From NCBI GenBank assembly GCA_030373145.1, contig JAUCZK010000020.1, positions 34,033-98,032 of the forward strand: a DNA stretch of 64,000 bases, read 5' to 3'. The stretch is from Cyanobium sp. CZS48M (lineage in GTDB: Bacteria > Cyanobacteriota > Cyanobacteriia > PCC-6307 > Cyanobiaceae). The notes beneath the pieces are model-generated. The model had not been told where the DNA came from, did no database searches, and worked only from the letters and a program-made list of their open reading frames with translations. A program made the translations under genes and the position numbers. Of the stretch, positions 15,459 through 23,631 are shown one piece after another; the stretch's first letter is position 1, and the number at the start of each line of letters is the position of its first letter.

Positions 15459-15507
15459 GGTAGCCGTTCTGGTCCGCTCCCCACAAGAGCGGACCAGAAC
15501 GGCTACC
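15459..15507. repeat. 21-bp perfect inverted repeat (hairpin)
   Basis: Arms 15459-15479 and 15487-15507 are exact reverse complements around a 7-nt loop (CCCACAA). Beyond the arms, GGCCCC upstream and GGGGCC downstream can extend the stem after an internal loop. No T-run follows, so it is not a standard terminator. It lies between the IS110 and IS66 elements and may be an IS110 end structure, its target, or an independent palindromic element. Confidence 0.9.
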
Positions 15508-15624
15508 GCCCGGGGGCCGGCCGCTGCAATGCCCACGGGAAGACCGGCCTTTGGAGCGTCAGCTTGGTCGCAGCAGCGGTGCCGAGCACCCGGGCTGAAA
15601 AAAACAGCCTAGGGCTTGACATCC

Positions 15625-17338
15625 GTTAGGAACCCAGGGGGCGGGACGGCTCACCGCGAACTTCGGCCCTGCTGAACCCTTGACGGCAGCTTGATTCCCG
15701 GTTGCATCTCAGGTAGAGACCGCCTGTGATGTCAGCACCCCCGGCCGGGATTCCAGAAGCGGACTGGCTGGCAACTCCAGCCAGCGTCAGAACGTTGATT
15801 CTCGCTCAGCAGCAGGAGATTCAGGCACTCAGGCAAGAGAATGAGGAGCGTCGGGTCCAGCTCACCGCCCTGGCGACCGAGCTTTCAGAGCTGCGGGAGC
15901 GGATCGGCCGCAGCTCGCGCAACTCCTCGAAACCACCCTCCAGCGATGGGCCTGGCTTTAAGCCACCCGATCGGCGCAAGGGCAGTGGCCGAAAGCGTGG
16001 CGGCCAGCCGGGCCATCCCGGATCCGGGCCGGAGCTGCTGCCGATCGAGCGGGTGGATGAGGTGGTGGAACACCACCCCGATGCCTGCCGCCGCTGCGGC
16101 ACCTTGCTGGAGGGAGAGGATCCAGAGCCCTTGCGTCATCAGGTGATCGAGAGTCCGCCGATCACGCCGCTGGTGATCGAGCATCGGCTGCACCGGTTGG
16201 TCTGCCCCTGCTGTTCCACCAGCACCTGCGCAACGCTACCGGCGGACGTGGAAGCGAGCCATTACGGTCCCCGGCTCAGTGCCCTTGTAGGTCTGCTGGG
16301 CAGTGCCTTCCCGCTGAGTTTCAGCAAGACCCAGGCTCTGCTGGATCAGCTGCTGGGGGTGGAGATCAGCTGCGGCGCCATTGCAACGATCCGCCAGCGC
16401 TTGAGTGCAGTGCTGGAGCAGCCCATGCAGGAGGCCCTTGCTTTTGCCCGTCAGCAACCGGTGGCCTACGTGGATGAAACCGGCGCCCCCACCGGCAACG
16501 CGGACGGATGCAATCCCGATCGCAAGCGCGGCTGGCAGTGGGTGATGGTCACCGCCGTGGTGACGGTGTTCATCCAAGGCCTGAGCCGATCGACGGCCGC
16601 CGCGATCGAACTGCTGGGCAACGCCTTTGGCGGGATTGTGGTGAGCGATCGCTTCTCCGCCTACAACCACCTGCCCACCCAGCAACGCCAACTGTGCTGG
16701 GCGCACCTGATCCGCGACCTGGTCGCCATCGCCGAACGCCCGGGCGCCAGCGCTGAGTTCGGCGCGGAGCTGCTGGGCCTGCAGCAGCAGCTGTTTGGCC
16801 ACTGGCACCGCTACAAGGACGGCACGATCGACTGGCCCGCCTTGCAACAAAGCTGCCGGCCGATCCGCCAGGCGTTTGTGGCGAGTCTGCAGCGGGTGGT
16901 GGAGCTGGGCTACCAACGAGGCGAGCGAACGCCGTGGGTGAGCACGGTGCGCACCTGCCAGCAGCTCCTGAAGGTGGCCGATGGGTTGTGGACCTTTCTG
17001 GCGATCGAGGGGATCGAGCCCACCAACAATGCTGCAGAGCGAGCCCTGCGCCAGTCGGTGATTCAGCGCAAGATCAGTCAAGGAGTCCAATCACGCCAAG
17101 GTGCGATCTGCCGCAGCCGCCTGCTCACGGTCACCACCACCCTCAGGCAACAGGGCCGCGATGTCTGGCAGTTCCTTGAGCAGGCCTGGATCGCCCATCA
17201 CCGAGCTGGGGTGATGCCATCACTGCTGCCTGATCGCTGAGTTCAGCAGAAAGAGCAGCCCTGCGTCTCTGCCTATTCAGCAATGAGCGTTCTGGCGTGA
17301 AGTGACACGGCAGCTCGTCCCGCCCCCTGAATGGGTAC
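15625..17338 (+). mobile_element. IS66-family insertion sequence, single-gene type
   Basis: Imperfect terminal inverted repeats begin GTTA at 15625 and, on the other strand, GTAC at 17338; they share the exact 14-mer CAGGGGGCGGGACG (15635-15648 and 17316-17329 inverted). The element is about 1.7 kb and encodes only TnpC, without the TnpA and TnpB genes of canonical IS66. Flanking octamers (TGACATCC left, AAAGATCC right) match at only five or six positions, so a clean 8-bp target duplication is not visible, suggesting a deletion next to the element. Confidence 0.8.
15729..17240 (+). CDS. IS66-family transposase (TnpC)
   Basis: 503 residues from ATG 15729 (a GTG lies one codon before). An N-terminal leucine-zipper-like coiled coil (QQQEIQALRQENEERR) is followed by a basic SSKPPSSDGPG linker, a zinc finger with CRRCGTLLEG and CPCCSTSTC, and the DDE domain: AYVDETGAP (first Asp), VVSDRFSAYN (second Asp) and EPTNNAAERALR (Glu). 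All three catalytic residues are present and the frame is intact. Confidence 0.95.
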   Translation: MSAPPAGIPEADWLATPASVRTLILAQQQEIQALRQENEERRVQLTALATELSELRERIGRSSRNSSKPPSSDGPGFKPPDRRKGSGRKRGGQPGHPGSGPELLPIERVDEVVEHHPDACRRCGTLLEGEDPEPLRHQVIESPPITPLVIEHRLHRLVCPCCSTSTCATLPADVEASHYGPRLSALVGLLGSAFPLSFSKTQALLDQLLGVEISCGAIATIRQRLSAVLEQPMQEALAFARQQPVAYVDETGAPTGNADGCNPDRKRGWQWVMVTAVVTVFIQGLSRSTAAAIELLGNAFGGIVVSDRFSAYNHLPTQQRQLCWAHLIRDLVAIAERPGASAEFGAELLGLQQQLFGHWHRYKDGTIDWPALQQSCRPIRQAFVASLQRVVELGYQRGERTPWVSTVRTCQQLLKVADGLWTFLAIEGIEPTNNAAERALRQSVIQRKISQGVQSRQGAICRSRLLTVTTTLRQQGRDVWQFLEQAWIAHHRAGVMPSLLPDR

Positions 17339-17470
17339 AAAGATCCAGAGGTTAATGACATTCTCGACGACCTAGGCAGGACAGCCTTGAAGAAGGGCGG
17401 ACAGGTCATTGTCGTCCCCAGCGAAAGGATGCCGACGAAGACCGGAGTAGCCGCGATTTACCGGTATTGA
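17339..17470 (+). pseudogene. C-terminal fragment of a release-factor-like (baeRF-type) protein
   Basis: Starting exactly at the right end of the IS66 element, an open frame of 43 codons reads LGRTALKKGGQVIVVPSERM, then a Thr-rich turn and GVAAIYRY before TGA (17468-17470). This resembles the C-terminus of the bacterial eRF1-like (baeRF) proteins, some of which act as ribosome hibernation factors. The rest of the gene is missing and was not found left of the element. The family call rests on a short stretch and is tentative. Confidence 0.4.
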
Positions 17471-17503
17471 ACCGCAGCTGTACTGATCACAGCAGGAGGA
17501 GCC

Positions 17504-17641
17504 ATGAAGATTGAGATCACTACGAGTAGCAATATCTAGGCTGTTCACCGCATGGTGCAGCAGGTAAAAACAGTGGCTGGGGATGCCGTGGATCAGCTGA
17601 GCACGAAGAACAGCGACGTGGATGGAGGACTACCAAAGTGA
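17504..17641 (+). pseudogene. HPF/RaiA-like gene remnant with early stop
   Basis: A strong ribosome-binding site (AGGAGGA) precedes ATG 17504, but the frame ends after 11 codons (MKIEITTSSNI) at TAG 17537. Reading on in frame gives MVQQVKTVAGDAVDQLSTKN and then a second stop at 17639. The opening strand and following helix resemble the start of HPF/RaiA-type ribosome hibernation factors. The second half of such a protein is absent. Assignment is tentative; the loss of function is clear. Confidence 0.35.
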
Positions 17642-18055
17642 TATGGTCAGCAGCAAGAAAATCAGAGCGGAACATACTCGATACCTGTTCGAGATTCGCT
17701 TCTCCATATTCGGTCGATCTCTCTGAGGGGTGCATTCAGCCAGCGGCTCTTGAGCAATGGATGGTGTTCCCCGAAGTTTCATCATGGCCTCGTCAGCATG
17801 CTCTGGGGGCCTGGCCTAGCACGACTGAGCGGATCTCTCAGGCCACAAGAGCACCGGTCAGCAACAGCATTAATCCCAGCCCCGGATCGAGAGGGATGGG
17901 CATCAACTTCATCAATCGTTATCCCAATGGAACGCCCTGCAACGACTGACCTGTCCGCATGATGCAGTAGCGAAAAACGCAAGGGGTAACCCAGCCACGG
18001 TCCCGGCCTGAACGCGTGACTAGCCTTCAGATGAAAGATGTACCGATGAAATCCT
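17642..18055. other. gene-free stretch
   Basis: No frame here has convincing coding character. A 24-codon hydrophobic minus-strand frame (17838-17912) is the only notable item and is too short to support. The last 100 bp probably hold the promoter of the csbD-like gene. Confidence 0.4.
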
Positions 18056-18406
18056 ATGAACATTCGTCCACATATTTCCATTTCCTCGCTCATGGCGTTG
18101 GCCTTCATGATCTTCACCATGCTGATTCCGTTGACCGGCTCGGCCATGGCCATTGATCATGCACCTGAACCCATCACAATCGCAACCATGTCAAACAGAA
18201 TCGACGCCACAGCTAAAGCCACGGAAGGCAAGCTGGAATCTGCCTATGGTGAACTCACTGGCGATACTGGCCACCAGATCAAAGGAAAGGCCAAGCAGGT
18301 TCAAGCTTCGGCCATGAATACAGCAGAAGACCTGAAGCAAAGTGCAAGATCAGTCGCCAAGAATGTTCGTGATGCCGCCGGACAAGCAGCAGACGACCTG
18401 AGCTGA
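18056..18406 (+). CDS. CsbD-family stress protein with signal-like N-terminus
   Basis: 116 residues. Residues 45-116 are the CsbD domain: MSNRIDATAKATEGKLESAY, then DTGHQIKGKAKQVQ and a helical Ala/Glu/Lys tail. CsbD proteins are small hydrophilic proteins strongly induced in general stress, of unknown mechanism. The first 33 residues form a hydrophobic helix ending SAMA, like a cleavable signal peptide, so the long form may be exported. An internal ATG at 18188 would give the classical cytosolic CsbD; which start is used cannot be decided here. Confidence 0.8.
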   Translation: MNIRPHISISSLMALAFMIFTMLIPLTGSAMAIDHAPEPITIATMSNRIDATAKATEGKLESAYGELTGDTGHQIKGKAKQVQASAMNTAEDLKQSARSVAKNVRDAAGQAADDLS

Positions 18407-18492
18407 GCCAACTAGACGTCGCCGTTGCAAAATGATGGCGAGGCTATGCATGACCTGGTCATCCCTCCACTATTACCCCTTCTGGGAGAGAA

Positions 18493-18642
18493 ATGATGCT
18501 GGAACTCATTGCCATTGTACTCGTCGTTCTCTGGCTGCTTGGCCTTCTCACGTCTTACACCCTGGGAGGCTTGATCCATGTCCTGCTGATCATCGCAGTG
18601 ATTGCCATCCTGCTACGCCTGATTAGAGGGCGTGGCCTCTGA
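18493..18642 (+). CDS. lmo0937-family small membrane protein
   Basis: A 49-residue two-helix membrane peptide. The pattern LWLLGLLTSYTLGG followed by IHVLLIIAVIAILLRLIRG is that of the lmo0937 (DUF5670) family, tiny proteins induced by stress in many bacteria. The start is ATG 18493 or 18496, just after GGGAGAG. It lies between the csbD-like and DUF302 genes on the same strand, with gaps of 86 and 21 bp, and probably belongs to one transcript. Confidence 0.75.
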   Translation: MMLELIAIVLVVLWLLGLLTSYTLGGLIHVLLIIAVIAILLRLIRGRGL

Positions 18643-18663
18643 ACACTTGAGGAGTCTCATCCC

Positions 18664-19110
18664 ATGAATCCGTACTTCATTGTTGATACGGACAAATCGT
18701 TTGAGCAGGCCAGCGACGATCTCCAGGTCGCTGTAACAGCCAATGGTTTCGGCGTGCTGGCAGTGCTTGATCTAGGCGAGAGCCTGCGCAGCAAAGGCAT
18801 CAACTTCTCCGAAAACTGCCGGGTGTTTGAGGTGTGCAACCCCAAGCAAGCGGCCAAGGTGTTGATGTCCGACATGAAACTGACCATGGCACTGCCCTGC
18901 CGGATCTCTGTCTACACCGAAGCTGGCCAGACGCGGATCGGCATGATCCGACCCGAGGGCATGCTGCTCAACCTGTCCTCAGAGCCTGACTTGATGGAGG
19001 TGGCGGGTGAGGTTGAATCCTCCGCCACAGCTATCATCCAGGCGGCAGCATCCCTGCGCACAGGGACAATCCAGCACAAGGAAGATGAATCCAGCACGTC
19101 AGCGCCATAG
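18664..19110 (+). CDS. DUF302 domain protein
   Basis: 148 residues from ATG 18664. The DUF302 fold is marked by ASDDLQVAVTANGFGVLAV near the start, then FEVCNPKQAAKVLM and PCRISVYTEAGQTRIGMI; DUF302 proteins are small cytosolic or periplasmic proteins of unknown function with a conserved cysteine-asparagine pair (CNP here). A 35-residue polar tail follows the domain. The 3' end overlaps the start of the P-type ATPase gene by 26 bp, implying translational coupling and a shared role. Confidence 0.8.
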   Translation: MNPYFIVDTDKSFEQASDDLQVAVTANGFGVLAVLDLGESLRSKGINFSENCRVFEVCNPKQAAKVLMSDMKLTMALPCRISVYTEAGQTRIGMIRPEGMLLNLSSEPDLMEVAGEVESSATAIIQAAASLRTGTIQHKEDESSTSAP

Positions 19111-21544
19111 GCACACTGAGAACTTGGACGATCTGGACATACAGCAACTGCAGGACAAGCTGAAGTCTTCACCGGATGGGCTCAGTCAGAGTGAAGCTCT
19201 TCGCCGCTTGACACAGTACGGCAGCAACGAGATTGCCGAAGAGAAGACGAATCAGATTCTGAAGTTTCTGACCTATTTCTGGGGTCCTATTCCCTGGATG
19301 ATTGAAGCAGCCGTCGTTCTTTCCGCGCTGGCCCAGCATTGGCCCGACTTCGCCATCATCCTGCTGCTGCTTCTCGCCAACGCTGTGATTGGTTTCTGGG
19401 AAGAACACCAAGCTGGTAACGCCATCGCGGCACTCAAAGCCAAGCTGGCCATGAAGGCACAGGTGAAACGAGATGGCCAATGGACCACGGTGGAGTCACG
19501 TGAACTGGTGCCGGGCGACGTCGTCCATATACGCCTCGGCGACATCGTGCCGGCGGATGCACGCTTGCTGGATGGTGAACCGCTGCAAGTGGATCAGTCT
19601 GCCCTGACGGGTGAATCGTTGCCAGCCACGCGGCAATGTGGTGAAGCTGTGTTCTCGGGATCGATCATTCGCCGGGGTGAAATCGATGCGATGGTCTATG
19701 CCACAGGAGCAAACACATACTTCGGCAAAACAGCGGAGTTGGTGCAGGCTGCTCACAGCGTCAGCCATTTCCAACAAGCTGTCCTGAAGATCGGCAATGT
19801 CCTGATCCTGCTGGCGCTGGCTTTGGTCTCGGTGATCATGGCAGTCGCGCTGCTCCGCGGCGACCCACTGCTCACCACAGTTCAGTTCGCCCTGGTGTTG
19901 ACCGTTGCTGCGATTCCCGTGGCCATGCCAACGGTGCTCTCAGTGACCATGGCTGTGGGAGCGCGCCAGCTGACGAAGAAAGGGGCGATCGTGACACGGT
20001 TGGCGGCCATCGAGGAATTGGCTGGGGTGGATGTGCTCTGCTCAGACAAGACCGGCACCCTGACCCAGAACAAGCTGACACTTGGCGATCCATTCAGCTT
20101 GGATCCACCGCGCGTTGACGGTGGTGCGGATCTGGTGATCTTTAACGCAGCCCTGGCGTCGCGAGCAGACAACAAGGATGCGATCGACCGGGCTGTGCTT
20201 GACGGCCTAAGTGATGACCACAGCCTTGATGACTACCAATTGGTTCATTTCCAGCCCTTTGACCCGGTGCATAAGCGAACTGAAGCCACCGTCAGGGGAC
20301 TGGACGGACTGGAGTTCAAGGTCACCAAAGGCGCTCCTCAAGTGATCCTGGCGTTGTCGGCCAATCGTGCCCAGGTGAAGGCCGCCGTCGACAGCGCGAT
20401 CAGCGAGTTTGCGGCACGAGGATTCCGCTCACTGGGAGTGGCTCGCACGGATGCGCAACAGGAGTGGCAGTTTCTTGGTGTCTTGCCCCTGTTTGATCCA
20501 CCTCGTGAGGAAGCCAAAGCGACCATCGCCACAGCACTGCAGATGGGAGTGAAGGTCAAGATGGTCACGGGTGATCAATTGCCGATCGCCCAGGAAACAG
20601 CCGAGAACCTGGGGATGGGCCCCCTGATCCTCGATGCCAGTGGTTTCGAAACCACGGCGACCCATTCGTTGGAGTTGTTGGCGGAGTCGATCGAAAAGGC
20701 GGATGGCTTCGCCCAGGTGTTCCCTGAGCACAAGTTTCAGATTGTGGATGTCCTCCAGAAGCACGGCCACATCGTCGGCATGACCGGTGATGGGGTCAAC
20801 GATGCTCCCGCGCTGAAAAAGGCCGACTGCGGCATCGCCGTTTCGGACGCAACGGACGCGGCCCGCGGTGCGGCTTCCATCGTGCTGATGACACCGGGGC
20901 TGTCAGTGATTGTCGAGGCCATCAAGACGAGCCGCAAAATCTTCCAGAGGATGAACAGCTACGCGATCTACCGCATCGCCGAAACGCTGCGCGTCCTGTT
21001 GTTCATGACGGCTTCGATCCTGATCTTCAATTTCTACCCTGTAACCGCCGTCATGATCGTGATGCTGGCCTTACTGAATGACGGCGCCATCTTGTCAATA
21101 GCCTATGACAACGTTCATTACAGCAACGATCCAGAAAAATGGAACATGCGTGTCGTGATGGGGATTTCCGCAGTTCTAGGCGTTATCGGAGTCGTCTCAG
21201 CCTTTGGCTTGCTTTATCTCGGAGAGAACGTTTATCAACTTGATCGTGCACATATCCAGACGCTGATGTATTTAAAGCTCTCTGTGGCTGGACATCTGAC
21301 GATCTTCCTCACACGCACCCGTGGGCCATTCTGGTCCATACGCCCAGCACGGATTCTGCTGTTGGCAGTTTGCGGGACGCAACTGGTGGCGACGCTGATC
21401 GCAGTGTATGGATGGTTCATGACCCCCCTGGGCTGGGGCTGGGCCCTGGCGGTTTGGGGGTATGCCCTGGCTTGGTTCTTGGTCAACGACCGTTTGAAAT
21501 TACTGGCCTATGGGATCTTGAGTCCACAGCCTCATCGCCGGTAG
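19085..21544 (+). CDS. P-type H+-exporting ATPase (P3A, plasma-membrane type)
   Basis: 819 residues from ATG 19085, preceded by AAGGA; an upstream start at 19007 would run inside the DUF302 gene. Sequence order is typical: an N-terminal cation-ATPase domain, actuator motif TGES, phosphorylation site CSDKTGTLTQNKL (Asp is the acceptor), nucleotide-binding KGAP, and hinge MTGDGVNDAP. Helix M4 has PVAMPTVL as in P3A proton pumps, and the lack of a Cys-Pro-Cys motif and of heavy-metal domains excludes P1B. About ten transmembrane helices. It would use ATP to export protons across the plasma membrane. The frame is complete. Confidence 0.92.
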   Translation: MNPARQRHRHTENLDDLDIQQLQDKLKSSPDGLSQSEALRRLTQYGSNEIAEEKTNQILKFLTYFWGPIPWMIEAAVVLSALAQHWPDFAIILLLLLANAVIGFWEEHQAGNAIAALKAKLAMKAQVKRDGQWTTVESRELVPGDVVHIRLGDIVPADARLLDGEPLQVDQSALTGESLPATRQCGEAVFSGSIIRRGEIDAMVYATGANTYFGKTAELVQAAHSVSHFQQAVLKIGNVLILLALALVSVIMAVALLRGDPLLTTVQFALVLTVAAIPVAMPTVLSVTMAVGARQLTKKGAIVTRLAAIEELAGVDVLCSDKTGTLTQNKLTLGDPFSLDPPRVDGGADLVIFNAALASRADNKDAIDRAVLDGLSDDHSLDDYQLVHFQPFDPVHKRTEATVRGLDGLEFKVTKGAPQVILALSANRAQVKAAVDSAISEFAARGFRSLGVARTDAQQEWQFLGVLPLFDPPREEAKATIATALQMGVKVKMVTGDQLPIAQETAENLGMGPLILDASGFETTATHSLELLAESIEKADGFAQVFPEHKFQIVDVLQKHGHIVGMTGDGVNDAPALKKADCGIAVSDATDAARGAASIVLMTPGLSVIVEAIKTSRKIFQRMNSYAIYRIAETLRVLLFMTASILIFNFYPVTAVMIVMLALLNDGAILSIAYDNVHYSNDPEKWNMRVVMGISAVLGVIGVVSAFGLLYLGENVYQLDRAHIQTLMYLKLSVAGHLTIFLTRTRGPFWSIRPARILLLAVCGTQLVATLIAVYGWFMTPLGWGWALAVWGYALAWFLVNDRLKLLAYGILSPQPHRR

Positions 21545-21803
21545 CCAGGAGACCTCCGCCACGCTGCTGGGGAACCTGCCGCCCCCGATCATCGGTCATT
21601 GGGGCTTCCTGAAGAAAGCCCTAGGCAGTACCGCAAGGCTGATCCCCCGTTTCTCTTCAATCTGGTGATGACGTGGACCGAGAAGGTCCAAGCGTGATCA
21701 GCGGCGAGGATCGGCCCGGCCGCCTTGAGGCGCCAAGGGGCCAGGTTTCCTACAGGTTCGCAGTCTCAATGTGCTGCTGAAGGCGATCGATCAGCAGGGG
21801 GCA

Positions 21804-22595
21804 TCAGGGGCCTGGCACCGTGCCCCGAATGGCATGGGCCCGCGCCGCCAGGGTGATCGGACCGCTGCCGGCCGGCTGCAGGCGGGCTCGCAGCAACTCG
21901 CGGAAGCCGGAGCGTTCCTCCTCGTTCATGGTCGCGAGGGCCTGACCCGCGCTCGGGCCGCCGAGGAGGGTGTTCCAGAACTCGTCGTAGTCGGCGAAGC
22001 TGCGTTCCACGGCGATCACTCTCGTCTGGATGTCGCTCAATCCGGCGCTGGCCCAGAGGTCCCCCAACACCTCAAAGCGGGAGGCCTCAGGACTGGGTGG
22101 CATGGGTGTGGGCCTACCGACGGCGCTCAGGCTTTCCGTCACGTCCCGATAGGGAAAGCCACCACCCTCCATGTCCCAGGCATAGGCGGCCACTGTTCCA
22201 CCCGGGGCAACGACACGCGCCATTTCAGCCACACCTTGCGCCGGGTCGGGCACAAAGAAGATCACCAACGGCATGACCGCCAGATCGAAGGCAGCATCTG
22301 GAAAGGGCAGGGTCATGGCGTCGGCGTTGACGAACTCGACGCTCTGCAGGAGAGGATGCTGCCGGGCGAAGGCGAGTTGCGCTTCCGACGGGTCAATGCC
22401 GACCAACGAGAGCGGTTCGCTCTGCTGAGCGATCAGTTGCGTGAAGGCGCCATTGCCACAGCCCACATCCAGCCAGCGCTGACCGTGGCTGGGGGCGATC
22501 CAGCCGAGAAAGTCCTGGCCGGCGAGGCGGCTCCAGACCCCCATGAAGCGGTCGTAACCGGCCCCATCGGTGAAGCGGATGGGTTCACTGGTCAT
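21804..22595 (-). CDS. class I SAM-dependent methyltransferase
   Basis: 263 residues. Motif I is WLDVGCGNGAFTQLI (about 41-55); an acidic residue in GIDPSEAQL binds the ribose of SAM; post-I motifs NADAMTLPFPDAAFDLAV and a following VVAPGGTVAAY match the UbiE/ArsM-like branch. The substrate is unknown. The start is ATG 22595, Met-Thr-Ser-Glu. The gene is isolated: about 260 bp without a gene separate it from the ATPase end, and a decayed region lies upstream. Confidence 0.85.
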   Translation of the reverse strand: MTSEPIRFTDGAGYDRFMGVWSRLAGQDFLGWIAPSHGQRWLDVGCGNGAFTQLIAQQSEPLSLVGIDPSEAQLAFARQHPLLQSVEFVNADAMTLPFPDAAFDLAVMPLVIFFVPDPAQGVAEMARVVAPGGTVAAYAWDMEGGGFPYRDVTESLSAVGRPTPMPPSPEASRFEVLGDLWASAGLSDIQTRVIAVERSFADYDEFWNTLLGGPSAGQALATMNEEERSGFRELLRARLQPAGSGPITLAARAHAIRGTVPGP

Positions 22596-22811
22596 GGCCT
22601 TCAGGTTTCAAGGGGTTCAAGGGCGCCCTTCGTTCACGGTTGCACGTTGCTCTTCCACGGCGGTTTCACTTCGAGGCCGCCTCCTTGCCTCACCACCCCA
22701 TGGCCGGCCTGACACCCACCGGTTGGGAACGCCTGGTCCTGTTGCCTCTTGATCAGGGCTGGCGTCCTTCTGAACTTCACCCGGGCGCACACTCCGTCGA
22801 TCCGCTCCAAC

Positions 22812-22918
22812 TGCAGCGGGCTGTGGTGGGCGGACTACAGCCCCGATGGCCGCTGGATCGTGAGCGCGGGCGTGGACCGCACGGTGAGGATCTGGGAGGC
22901 GCACAGCAACCGCGCATC
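22812..22918 (+). pseudogene. single WD40-repeat remnant
   Basis: One frame encodes WWADYSPDGRWIVSAG, then VDRTVRIWEAHS, an almost perfect WD40 blade with the DG turn, the structural Asp and the terminal Trp. Nothing before or after in any frame continues the propeller; the surrounding sequence carries stops. It is the debris of a larger WD40 protein. The rest of the interval 22596-23470 shows no supportable gene. Confidence 0.6.
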
Positions 22919-22956
22919 TCTTGAGTTGATGAACTGCGGCTCACCCCAACAAGACA

Positions 22957-22983
22957 AAGCCCGGCGACGAGGCCACCGGGCTT
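22957..22983 (-). terminator. hairpin with minus-strand T-rich tail
   Basis: Exact 8-bp arms AAGCCCGG and CCGGGCTT around an 11-nt loop. Read on the minus strand the stem is followed by TTTGTCTTGTT, a plausible intrinsic terminator for leftward transcription, such as from tRNA-Ser about 500 bp upstream. Confidence 0.5.
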
Positions 22984-23470
22984 GAATCGTGTGTTGTGGG
23001 GGCGGAGCTGCTGACGCTGGCGCCTGGGGCCAGGGTTCCAGTGGGGCTTCCCGTTGGGTCCGGGGCACCTGGAGCAGGAGCTCGTAAACGGTGCAATGGA
23101 CGGCGACGGCGTCACACGCCAGGGAAGCCAGTGATCCGTTGAGAGTGTTGGAGCAGGGGCCGGATCGTCAGCGCACTCCTGGCGGCTGCTGAGGTGGGGT
23201 GTCTTCCATGATCTGGAGCCTCCCGGTGTCGATGAACTCACGATCGTCCGGCCGGCGGTCTGGGGCAATAGGGCTTTATGCCTGTCTCAGCCCCCTTGGC
23301 CAAAGCCAGGATCAGGAGTTCGGATGGGCGCCGTTCAGGCCCTGAAGCGATCCGGCCTCAACCTCACACCTTCACGGTGACGGTGGTGACCTTGTTGACC
23401 TTCGGCGCCGTTGGCTCCAGGGGCCATAGCGAAATTCGCTGATCAGCAATCCCCGTTTTGGATCCTGAAA

Positions 23471-23555
23471 CGGAGAGGGTGGGATTCGAACCCACGGAAG
23501 GTTTCCCTTCAAACGATTTCGAGTCGTTCGCTTTCGACCACTCAGCCACCTCTCC
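23471..23555 (-). tRNA. tRNA-Ser (anticodon CGA)
   Basis: A class II tRNA of 85 nt on the minus strand: acceptor GGAGAGG/CCTCTCC, anticodon stem AACGA/TCGTT around CTCGAAA, so anticodon CGA (reads UCG), an extended variable arm (GAAGGGAAACCTTC forms its own stem), and T loop TTCGAAT. Discriminator G, no encoded CCA. Confidence 0.95.
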
Positions 23556-23631
23556 AGGACCAACCTCCCGTGCCCGCAGACATCGGTGGATCAGCCAGGA
23601 GTCACTCTACGGATTCATCTGCACGGGGCCA

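Noticed and set aside
13929..15536. 535-codon open frame antisense to the IS110 transposase
   Set aside because: The plus strand encodes a complete transposase with catalytic motifs; the antisense frame has no family features and is a by-product of GC-rich codon use.
17838..17912. 24-codon hydrophobic minus-strand frame
   Set aside because: It resembles the start of a small hydrophobic DUF3096-like peptide, but it is too short and has no ribosome-binding site.
21600..21622. hairpin after the P-type ATPase as a terminator
   Set aside because: A 6-bp stem (GGGCTT/AAGCCC) is present but no T-run follows, so it was not listed as a terminator.
23364..23549. short minus-strand frame overlapping tRNA-Ser
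   Set aside because: It is mostly the tRNA sequence read as codons.
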